A stretch of 6,073 bases of DNA from Bacillota bacterium (GTDB taxonomy: Bacteria > Bacillota > Clostridia > Tissierellales > Sedimentibacteraceae): NCBI GenBank assembly GCA_023425285.1, contig JAFACY010000028.1:1-6073 (forward strand), written 5' to 3'. Positions within the stretch are counted from its first letter, which is position 1; every line of letters begins with the position of its first letter. A model generated the notes under the pieces. That model worked only from the letters and a program-made list of their open reading frames with translations, had not been told where the DNA came from and made no database searches. Shown here in pieces: positions 1-4,856 of the stretch. The position numbers and the translations under genes were made by a program.

Positions 1-762
1 GCATTGAACGGTATCAGCCTTCAGATAAAGCAGGGTGAATTTACAGCAATCATTGGTCATAACGGTTCTGGAAAATCCACTCTTGCCAAACTGATAAACT
101 CTATTTTACTTCCTACGGAAGGAAAAATATATGTAAAAGGCATGGATACATCCGATGATTCTAAATTGTGGGATATAAGACAGGCGGCGGGTATGGTATT
201 TCAAAATCCGGACAATCAGCTTGTTGCAACAATTGTAGAAGAGGATATAGCATTCGGACCGGAAAATCAAGGTGTGGAGCCTGCTGAAATCAGAAAGAGA
301 GTTGATGATGCCCTGAATACAGTTGGTATGTACGAATACAGGAAAAGACCCCCTCACATGCTTTCCGGCGGTCAGAAGCAGAGGATAGCAATTGCGGGTA
401 TACTTGCTCTGAACTCAGATTGCATAGTCCTGGATGAGCCTACTGCGATGCTTGATCCTTCGGGCAGAAGAGAGGTAATGGATACTCTTAAAAAATTAAA
501 TAAGGCAGGAAAAACAATTTTATTGATTACACATTACATGGATGAAGCAGTTCAGGCTGACAGAGTTGTAATAATTGACAAAGGAAATATAAAATTAGAC
601 GGAACTCCTAAGGAAGTGTTCAGAAACATTGATGAAATCAAAAAGTTCGGATTGGATGTTCCTCAGGTTACAGAGCTTGCTCAGGAGCTTGCAAAGGAAG
701 GTATAAATGTTCCGACTGATATAATAGACGTAAAGGAATTGGTGGATTTATTATGTCAATAA
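1..762 (+). CDS. ecfA1: Energy-coupling factor transporter ATPase EcfA1 (5'-truncated by window edge)
   Basis: This is one of the two cytoplasmic ATPases of the energy-coupling-factor (ECF) transporter, which powers vitamin and micronutrient uptake by interchangeable S components. The frame is open to base 1 (an Ala codon precedes the TTG at 4), and the family is about 280 residues long. Roughly 30 N-terminal residues, including the true start, therefore lie outside the window, and the TTG at 4 is not the real start. Numbering from that TTG, I see Walker A GHNGSGKST (18-26), Q-loop Gln67 followed by the NPDNQ 'Q-helix' typical of the EcfA/CbiO family, signature LSGGQKQR (120-127), Walker B IVLDEP (141-146, catalytic Glu145), D-loop at 149-151 and switch His177. 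All catalytic elements are intact. The gene overlaps ecfA2 by 10 bases, which suggests translational coupling. The A1 assignment rests on being first in the conserved ecfA1-ecfA2-ecfT order. Confidence 0.95.
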   Translation, partial: ALNGISLQIKQGEFTAIIGHNGSGKSTLAKLINSILLPTEGKIYVKGMDTSDDSKLWDIRQAAGMVFQNPDNQLVATIVEEDIAFGPENQGVEPAEIRKRVDDALNTVGMYEYRKRPPHMLSGGQKQRIAIAGILALNSDCIVLDEPTAMLDPSGRREVMDTLKKLNKAGKTILLITHYMDEAVQADRVVIIDKGNIKLDGTPKEVFRNIDEIKKFGLDVPQVTELAQELAKEGINVPTDIIDVKELVDLLCQ

Positions 763-1613
763 AAGCAGAAAACATAAGATATGTCTACAGTGAAGGAACA
801 CCCTTTATGACTGTGGCTTTAGATGATATAAACATTGAAATCAAGGAGGGCGACTTTCTTGGTATAATAGGACATACGGGATCGGGTAAATCTACCTTGA
901 TTCAGCTTTTTAACGGATTGGAAAAGCCGACAGAGGGTAAAATAATTGTTGACGGAACAACCGTCGGAGAGGATAAGAAACTTTTAAGCAAGGTTCGTCA
1001 GACAGTTGGACTTGTTTTCCAATATCCGGAGTACCAGTTGTTCGAAGAAACCGTTGCTAAGGATGTTGCTTTTGGACCTGTGAACTTAAACTTACCTCAG
1101 GAAGAAATAGATAAAAGAGTAAAAGAAGCTCTCGAGTTAGTAGGCTTCAACTACGATAAGATAAAGGATGCTTCACCATTTGATTTATCGGGCGGACAAA
1201 AGCGAAGAGTTGCCATTGCGGGAGTACTGGCAATGAAGCCGAACTATCTTGTATTGGATGAGCCAACGGCGGGTCTTGACCCTGCAGGCAGAAATGATTT
1301 ATTTGAAAAAATAAAAACTCTTCACAAAAAAACCAACGTAACTGTTATTTTAGTTTCTCACAGTATGGAGGATGTAGCTAAATTAGTGGACAGAGTAATT
1401 GTTTTGTATAAGGGTAAGGTTCATATGGAAGGAACACCTAAGGAAATTTATTCTCAGGCGGAAGAGTTGAGAAACATCGGTCTTGGAGTGCCTCAGGTTG
1501 CTGAAATAGTAAACGAGCTCAAAAGCAGGGGTTTTAATATCAGGACGGATATACTTACTGTGGAAGAAGCAAAGGAAGAGATTTTGAAAGAATTGAGGAA
1601 GAGAAATGTTTAA
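753..1613 (+). CDS. ecfA2: Energy-coupling factor transporter ATPase EcfA2
   Basis: This is the second ATPase of the ECF module. It pairs with EcfA1 as a heterodimer beneath EcfT and hydrolyses ATP to drive substrate release by the S component. The 286-residue length is normal for the family. Motifs seen: Walker A GHTGSGKST (40-48), Q-loop Gln90 followed by the YPEYQLFEETV Q-helix, signature LSGGQKRR (145-152), Walker B YLVLDE (165-170, catalytic Glu170), D-loop GLDP (174-177) and switch His203. Both ATP sites of the heterodimer therefore look competent. The ATG at 753 lies inside the end of ecfA1, and purine-rich AAGGA (733-737) and GGTGG (741-745) upstream can serve as the ribosome binding site. 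Its 3' end overlaps ecfT by 8 bases. Specificity cannot be read from this subunit, because the S component sets the substrate. Confidence 0.96.
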   Translation: MSIKAENIRYVYSEGTPFMTVALDDINIEIKEGDFLGIIGHTGSGKSTLIQLFNGLEKPTEGKIIVDGTTVGEDKKLLSKVRQTVGLVFQYPEYQLFEETVAKDVAFGPVNLNLPQEEIDKRVKEALELVGFNYDKIKDASPFDLSGGQKRRVAIAGVLAMKPNYLVLDEPTAGLDPAGRNDLFEKIKTLHKKTNVTVILVSHSMEDVAKLVDRVIVLYKGKVHMEGTPKEIYSQAEELRNIGLGVPQVAEIVNELKSRGFNIRTDILTVEEAKEEILKELRKRNV

Positions 1614-2403
1614 AAATTTAACTATAGGACAGCATTACCCGGTGGAATCACCTGTTCATGAGCTTGATCCCAGGGTTAAGATAATAATGACATTTGTTTT
1701 TATAATATCCTTGTTTCTTATTGAAAGCTTTGTAACATACCTGGTGGTTGGATTGTTTCTTGCATTGGCAATAAAGGTGTCAAAGGTTCCGATTAAATTT
1801 GTTATTAAGGGCTTAAGACCGATTTTGATGATAATAATAATAACATTCATTATTAATCTGCTTATGACACCGGGAAAAATAATTTACCAGTTAGGATTTA
1901 TAAAAATAACCGAAGAGGGAATAAGGCAGGCGGGCTTCATGGCCATACGTCTCACTCTTTTGATTATGGGAACGTCACTGCTGACACTTACTACATCTCC
2001 TATTATATTGACGGACGGCATAGAAAGTCTCTTAAAGCCGTTTAAGCGTCTTGGGCTGCCGGCACATGAGCTTGCTATGATGATGACCATTGCTCTTCGT
2101 TTCATACCGACATTAATGGAAGAAACAGAAAAAATAATGAAGGCACAAAAATCCAGAGGTGCTGATTTTGAGAGCGGCAATATTATGAGCAGAGCAAAGA
2201 ACTTAGTTCCTCTGTTAGTTCCCCTTTTCATAAGCGCTTTCAGACGTGCGGATGAGCTTGCTATGGCCATGGAAGCAAGATGCTACAGAGGCGGAGAAAA
2301 CAGGACACGCATGAGACAGCTTAAAATATCGAAGGGTGATTTTGTTGCGTCAGGTATTTTTATAGTATATTTTGCAGCAATAATTATGATCAGGATATGG
2401 TAA
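1606..2403 (+). CDS. ecfT: Energy-coupling factor transporter transmembrane protein EcfT
   Basis: EcfT is the membrane scaffold of the ECF transporter. It links the EcfA1-EcfA2 ATPases to whichever S component is bound. The protein is 265 residues, the usual size. Hydrophobic segments lie at about 25-57, 70-88, 111-130, 200-212 and 246-263, consistent with a polytopic membrane protein. The two cytoplasmic coupling signatures are present: QKSRGADFESG (181-191) and AMEARCYRGGENRTRM (221-236). Each keeps the Arg (184 and 225) that docks into the ATPase grooves. They are SRG and ARC variants of the textbook Ala-Arg-Gly/Ser form. The ATG at 1606 follows the purine-rich GAGGAAGAG (1594-1602) inside ecfA2. 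The gene overlaps ecfA2 by 8 bases and truA by 7, so expression of the whole block is probably coupled. Confidence 0.95.
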   Translation: MFKNLTIGQHYPVESPVHELDPRVKIIMTFVFIISLFLIESFVTYLVVGLFLALAIKVSKVPIKFVIKGLRPILMIIIITFIINLLMTPGKIIYQLGFIKITEEGIRQAGFMAIRLTLLIMGTSLLTLTTSPIILTDGIESLLKPFKRLGLPAHELAMMMTIALRFIPTLMEETEKIMKAQKSRGADFESGNIMSRAKNLVPLLVPLFISAFRRADELAMAMEARCYRGGENRTRMRQLKISKGDFVASGIFIVYFAAIIMIRIW

Positions 2404-3143
2404 GAAATATAAAGCTTAAAATAAGCTACGACGGTACACAGTATCACGGGTGGCAGACGCAATTAAATAAGGCTACAATTCAGGAAACCATTGAACAGGC
2501 AATATGTGTCGTGATGAAGCAAAAGGTCAATTTAACAGGCTCGGGAAGGACTGACAGCGGAGTACATGCGTTGGGACAGGTGGCTAATTTTACTGCGGAT
2601 ACCAATATTCCGGAGGAGAAAATAAAAATTGCTTTAAATTCAAATTTGCCTAATGATATAAGGATAATTGAATCGGTGGATGTTAATTTGGATTTTAATT
2701 CGAGATTTGATGCTCACGATAAGACATACATGTATCAGATATACAACTACAATGTGTGGAGTCCGTTTTACAGCAGGTATTCATGCTTTGTCCCTGCCAC
2801 GTTGGATTTTGATAAAATGGCTGAAGCTGCAAAGTATTTAGTCGGCACACATGATTTTAAGGGTTTTATGGCTGCCGGATCTGATGTAAAAACAAGCGTC
2901 AGGACTGTTTATGAAGCTGAACTGATTAAGGAAAATCAATTGATCAGATTTTATATTAAAGGCAGCGGATTTTTGTACAACATGGTACGAATTATTGCAG
3001 GTAGTCTGATAGATATCGGTAAGGGAACTAAAAGTATAAATTGTATAGAAGAGGCAATAATTAATAAGGACAGGACAATTTTAGGTCAGACAGCCCCTGC
3101 CCAGGGATTATTCTTAATGGATGTAAATTACACAAAAAATTAA
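2397..3143 (+). CDS. truA: tRNA pseudouridine(38-40) synthase TruA
   Basis: TruA isomerises uridine to pseudouridine at positions 38, 39 and 40 of the tRNA anticodon stem-loop. The protein is 248 residues, as expected for the family. Diagnostic features are the N-terminal KLKISYDGTQYHGWQ strand-turn (6-20), the catalytic motif GRTDSGVHALGQ (50-61) with nucleophile Asp53, the NSRFDAHDKTYMYQIYN segment (101-117), and the C-terminal GFLYNMVRIIAGSLIDIGKG motif (191-210). Nothing essential is missing. The ATG at 2397 overlaps the end of ecfT by 7 bases, and no strong Shine-Dalgarno sequence precedes it (only an AGGA at 2392-2395, immediately before the start), so translation probably depends on ribosomes finishing ecfT. 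Position between ecfT and rplM is the standard Bacillota arrangement. No terminator follows, and the next promoter begins almost at once. Confidence 0.97.
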   Translation: MVRNIKLKISYDGTQYHGWQTQLNKATIQETIEQAICVVMKQKVNLTGSGRTDSGVHALGQVANFTADTNIPEEKIKIALNSNLPNDIRIIESVDVNLDFNSRFDAHDKTYMYQIYNYNVWSPFYSRYSCFVPATLDFDKMAEAAKYLVGTHDFKGFMAAGSDVKTSVRTVYEAELIKENQLIRFYIKGSGFLYNMVRIIAGSLIDIGKGTKSINCIEEAIINKDRTILGQTAPAQGLFLMDVNYTKN

Positions 3144-3150
3144 AAATTAC

Positions 3151-3179
3151 TTGACAATGCTATGTAAGTAATATAAAAT
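3151..3179 (+). promoter_or_regulatory. Sigma-A-type promoter for rplM-rpsI
   Basis: A perfect -35 hexamer TTGACA (3151-3156) is followed by a 17-base spacer and a good -10 hexamer TAAAAT (3174-3179). Transcription would start near 3186, leaving a leader of about 100 bases before rplM. The promoter begins 7 bases after the truA stop and has no terminator ahead of it, so rplM-rpsI may also receive read-through from the ecf-truA block. This assignment comes from sequence match alone. Confidence 0.75.
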
Positions 3180-3200
3180 ATCATAGGTATGATAAGATTA

Positions 3201-3240
3201 GAGAAAAACCGTTCCAATGCCCCGGAGTTAGGTTTTTTCG
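3201..3240 (+). promoter_or_regulatory. Ribosomal protein L13 leader (structured 5' UTR)
   Basis: This RNA hairpin lies between the promoter and rplM. The outer stem pairs AAAAACC (3204-3210) with GGTTTTT (3231-3237). After a two-base TA bulge, an inner stem pairs GTTCC (3211-3215) with GGAGT (3224-3228), capped by an 8-base loop AATGCCCC. Location and the CCGTTCC/GCCCCGGAGTTAGG core match my recollection of the L13 leader family of low-GC Gram-positive bacteria, which is thought to let L13 repress its own operon. The T run lies within the stem rather than after it, so the hairpin is not a typical intrinsic terminator. The structure is seen in the sequence. The family assignment is recalled, and autoregulation is inferred from that family. 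Confidence 0.75.
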
Positions 3241-3291
3241 ATATATTATAATTTTAAATAGTATAATAGTAGAAATACAGGAGGAAACATG

Positions 3292-3720
3292 ATGAAAAGC
3301 TTCTTGGCTAAACCTAATGAAGTTGAAAGGGCATGGTACGTAATCGATGCCGAAGGAAAAACTTTAGGTAGACTTGCAACAGAAGTTGCTAAGATATTAA
3401 GAGGTAAACACAAAGCAATATACACACCACACGTTGATACAGGAGACTTCGTTATAATAGTTAACGCTGAAAAGGTTGTATTGACAGGTAAAAAGTTAGA
3501 TCAGAAATTATACAGACACCACTCACTTTATCCGGGTGGATTGAAGGAAACTCCTTACAGAGATTTATTCAAGGCTAAACCGACACAACCGGTATATCTT
3601 GCAGTAAAGGGAATGCTTCCTAAGAATTCACTTGGAAGAAAAATGTTAAAGAAACTTAAAGTATACGCTGGTCCTGAGCACAATAATCAAGCTCAAAAAC
3701 CACAAGTATACGAGTTTTAG
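3292..3720 (+). CDS. rplM: 50S ribosomal protein L13
   Basis: L13 is an early-assembling large-subunit protein that binds 23S rRNA. The sequence has the family's MKSFLAKPNEVERAWYVIDA opening, the HVDTGDFVIIVNAEKVVLTGKK core (about 47-68) and the signature VKGMLPKNSLGR (105-116), ending in the usual short basic and polar tail. Two ATG codons stand in tandem at 3289 and 3292. I chose 3292 because it gives the canonical MKSF start and puts 7 bases after the AGGAGG site (3279-3284), compared with only 4 for the first ATG. The resulting 142 residues are the normal length. The gene is followed 18 bases later by rpsI, the invariant partner in this operon. Expression probably depends on the promoter and L13-type leader directly upstream. 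Confidence 0.97.
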   Translation: MKSFLAKPNEVERAWYVIDAEGKTLGRLATEVAKILRGKHKAIYTPHVDTGDFVIIVNAEKVVLTGKKLDQKLYRHHSLYPGGLKETPYRDLFKAKPTQPVYLAVKGMLPKNSLGRKMLKKLKVYAGPEHNNQAQKPQVYEF

Positions 3721-3738
3721 TGAGAGGAGGACGATTAG

Positions 3739-4128
3739 ATGGATGCACAATACAGAGGAACAGGCAGAAGAAAAAAAGCAATAGCAAGAGTAAGAATGGT
3801 ACCTGGAACAGGTAAGATTGTTATAAATAAAAGAGAACTGAATGAATACATCAAATACGAAACTTTAAGAGTTTTAGTAAGAGAACCGTTAATGATTACT
3901 GATACTATGGGTCAATATGATGTATTAGTAAACGTAAAAGGTGGCGGATATACAGGTCAGGCAGGAGCAATCAGACATGGTATATCAAGAGCACTTTTAC
4001 AGGTTGATGCAGAATTGAGACCGATTCTTAAAAAAGCCGGATTCTTGACAAGAGATTCAAGAATGAAGGAAAGAAAGAAATACGGTTTGAAAAAAGCAAG
4101 AAGAGCTTCACAGTTCAGTAAGAGATAA
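3739..4128 (+). CDS. rpsI: 30S ribosomal protein S9
   Basis: S9 is a small-subunit head protein whose extended basic C-terminal tail reaches the P-site tRNA anticodon stem. At 129 residues it is full length. Visible hallmarks are GTGRRKKAIARVR (7-19), the signature GGGYTGQAGAIRHGIS (68-83), the basic stretch DSRMKERKKYGLKKARR (106-122), and the terminal SKR whose last Arg contacts tRNA. The start at 3739 follows an excellent AGGAGG (3725-3730) with 8 bases of spacing. The gene is co-transcribed with rplM. Its stop codon lies inside a long imperfect hairpin (4125-4168). Confidence 0.97.
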   Translation: MDAQYRGTGRRKKAIARVRMVPGTGKIVINKRELNEYIKYETLRVLVREPLMITDTMGQYDVLVNVKGGGYTGQAGAIRHGISRALLQVDAELRPILKKAGFLTRDSRMKERKKYGLKKARRASQFSKR

Positions 4129-4168
4129 GCAGACAACCCAAATTTTATATTTGGTGTTGGTCGCTTAT
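4125..4168 (+). other. Long imperfect hairpin spanning the rpsI stop codon
   Basis: The arms pair ATAAGC (4125-4130) with GCTTAT (4163-4168), GA (4132-4133) with TC (4161-4162), CAAC (4134-4137) with GTTG (4156-4159), and CCAAAT (4138-4143) with ATTTGG (4149-4154). The loop is TTTAT. This gives 18 base pairs interrupted by three single-base bulges (A4131, T4155 and G4160). No T run follows, so it does not look like a normal intrinsic terminator. It could protect the 3' end of the rplM-rpsI message or mark a processing site. The pairing is read directly, and the function is unknown. Confidence 0.6.
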
Positions 4169-4176
4169 ACTGTAAG

Positions 4177-4182
4177 TATAAT
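4177..4182 (+). promoter_or_regulatory. Possible -10 element of the queT promoter
   Basis: A perfect TATAAT hexamer lies upstream of the queT riboswitch. The expected -35 region (around 4154-4159, GTGTTG) is poor, and there is no TGn extension directly before the hexamer, so support is weak. If used, transcription would start near 4189, exactly at the first G of the palindrome at 4189-4207, and the aptamer at 4229 would be fully included in the transcript. Read-through from rpsI is the alternative source of queT mRNA. Confidence 0.35.
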
Positions 4183-4188
4183 ATGTAT

Positions 4189-4207
4189 GGGACGGCTATG
4201 CCGTCCC
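4189..4207. repeat. Perfect GC-rich palindromic hairpin
   Basis: GGGACGGC (4189-4196) and GCCGTCCC (4200-4207) form an uninterrupted 8-bp stem with a TAT loop. This is strikingly GC-rich against its AT-rich surroundings. On the plus strand it is followed by TTAAAAAA and not a T run, and on the minus strand by ATACATATT, so neither direction gives a good intrinsic terminator. It could be a weak terminator after rpsI, a stabilising 5' hairpin of the queT transcript, or a copy of a dispersed palindromic repeat. The window holds only this copy. Confidence 0.55.
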
Positions 4208-4228
4208 TTAAAAAATATAAATATAACA

Positions 4229-4262
4229 AAGTGTTTTCTTGGCACCCACTTAAAAAATCAAG
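4229..4262 (+). ncRNA. preQ1-I riboswitch aptamer controlling queT
   Basis: This element senses preQ1 (7-aminomethyl-7-deazaguanine), a queuosine precursor. The H-type pseudoknot of the class I preQ1 aptamer can be traced. P1 pairs AAGTG (4229-4233) with CACTT (4247-4251). The loop TTTTCTTGGCACC ends in a C (4246) at the place of the ligand-pairing cytosine. The A-rich tail AAAAAA (4252-4257) follows P1. P2 then pairs CTTGG (4238-4242) with TCAAG (4258-4262), including one G-U pair. The 34-base size and the CACCCA...AAAAAA layout match the class. The gene behind it is queT, a known target of this riboswitch. Ligand binding should switch expression off. The aptamer is seen by pairing; binding itself is inferred. 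Confidence 0.85.
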
Positions 4263-4309
4263 TTTTTTTGTGGCTCCCTAAGAATTCGTTATTCGAAAGG
4301 AGTTTTTTT
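4263..4309 (+). promoter_or_regulatory. Expression platform of the queT riboswitch (SD-masking hairpin)
   Basis: A run of seven T (4263-4269) directly follows P2 of the aptamer. It can pair with the aptamer's A6 tail (4252-4257), while GTGG (4270-4273) pairs with CCAC (4246-4249), forming an anti-aptamer hairpin that breaks P1 and the ligand site. Downstream, CTCC (4274-4277) pairs with GGAG (4299-4302) and GAAT (4282-4285) with ATTC (4291-4294). This encloses the queT Shine-Dalgarno sequence AAAGGAG (4296-4302) and is followed by a second T7 run (4303-4309). It could act by hiding the ribosome binding site, as a weak intrinsic terminator, or both. Which fold ligand binding favours is an inference. 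Confidence 0.5.
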
Positions 4310-4310
4310 A

Positions 4311-4817
4311 ATGAGAAAAAGTAATATTCAATTCATAACACGAACTGCTCTTATAGCCGCATCATATGCCGCTCTAACCTATACATTTGCATGGATGAGC
4401 TACGAGCAGCTTCAGTTCAGAGTATCGGAAATTTTAGTATTGTTTGCGTTTATAGAGCCCAAATACGGTCTTGGATTAATTTTGGGATGTGTACTGGCAA
4501 ACCTGGCAAGCCCATTAGGTGTGATTGACATAGTTGTCGGCTCGTTTGCAACATTGCTGGCAATTATGTTCATAGTGTCTGTCAGAAAGTTTTTAGGCTA
4601 CAATAAAAAAGCACTGATAATTGCGAGCCTGGGACCTGTGATATCAAATGCCCTGCTGGTAGGTATGGAGTTGACTTATCTATTTAACACTCCCTTTATT
4701 CTTAATGTATTTTATGTCGCAATAGGAGAGTTTGTAGTAGTTACCCTCGCAGGTACTGTAGTAGTAAGCTCTGTTATGAAAAATGACAATTTAATCGAAA
4801 GATTGTCTATAGACTAA
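4311..4817 (+). CDS. queT: QueT family queuosine-precursor transporter, ECF S component
   Basis: QueT is a small integral membrane protein that binds a queuosine precursor (preQ1 or a relative). It works as the substrate-specific S component of an ECF transporter and depends on an EcfA1-EcfA2-EcfT module such as the one encoded upstream. The 168 residues fit the family. Family-like segments are QFRVSEILVLFAF (35-47), LGCVLANLASPLGVIDIVVG (58-77), GSFATLLA (77-84) and GEFVVVTLAG (139-148). About six hydrophobic stretches are spread along the chain (about 11-29, 40-65, 70-90, 100-116, 128-138 and 140-155). The ATG at 4311 follows AAAGGAG (4296-4302) with 8 bases of spacing. The preQ1-I aptamer directly upstream strongly supports the substrate assignment. 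A lone gene, it ends at a terminator shared with the convergent lipid-kinase gene. Confidence 0.9.
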   Translation: MRKSNIQFITRTALIAASYAALTYTFAWMSYEQLQFRVSEILVLFAFIEPKYGLGLILGCVLANLASPLGVIDIVVGSFATLLAIMFIVSVRKFLGYNKKALIIASLGPVISNALLVGMELTYLFNTPFILNVFYVAIGEFVVVTLAGTVVVSSVMKNDNLIERLSID

Positions 4818-4820
4818 AAA

Positions 4821-4854
4821 GAAAGCCGGATGAATTTATAACTCTCCGGCTCTT
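4821..4854. terminator. Bidirectional intrinsic terminator between queT and the lipid-kinase gene
   Basis: AGCCGGA (4824-4830) and TCCGGCT (4845-4851) form a perfect 7-bp stem with a 14-base loop between two convergent genes. On the minus strand the stem is followed by TTTCTTTTT, a good termination tract for the lipid-kinase unit. On the plus strand the tail CTTTGC is weaker but probably still serves queT, whose stop is only 6 bases before the stem. Confidence 0.8.
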
Positions 4855-4856
4855 TG

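Noticed and set aside
4..6. TTG at position 4 as the ecfA1 start
   Set aside because: The frame is open to base 1 and the family has about 30 more N-terminal residues before the conserved LNGISL segment, so the true start lies outside the window.
1884..2270. 128-residue open frame on the minus strand inside ecfT
   Set aside because: It is fully antisense to a well-supported EcfT gene, has no recognisable family motifs, and is a shadow of the real reading frame.
3217..3231. Tiny open frame (ATG-CCC-CGG-AGT-TAG) inside the rplM leader, a possible leader peptide
   Set aside because: It has only four codons, no ribosome binding site upstream, and its bases are accounted for by the L13-leader stem and loop.
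3247..3267. Two TATAAT hexamers (3247-3252 and 3262-3267) just upstream of rplM as extra promoters
   Set aside because: Neither has a recognisable -35 at proper spacing (17 bases upstream are GGAGTT and CGATAT). Such hexamers are expected by chance in this AT-rich stretch.
4189..4216. The GC-rich palindrome as a strong intrinsic terminator for rplM-rpsI
   Set aside because: The stem is excellent, but it is followed by TTAAAAAA rather than a T run. I list it only as a palindrome with unknown role.
3957..4229. 90-residue minus-strand open frame covering the end of rpsI and the following gap
   Set aside because: It is mostly antisense to rpsI, shows no family motif, and runs through the structured intergenic RNA elements. 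It is chance coding.
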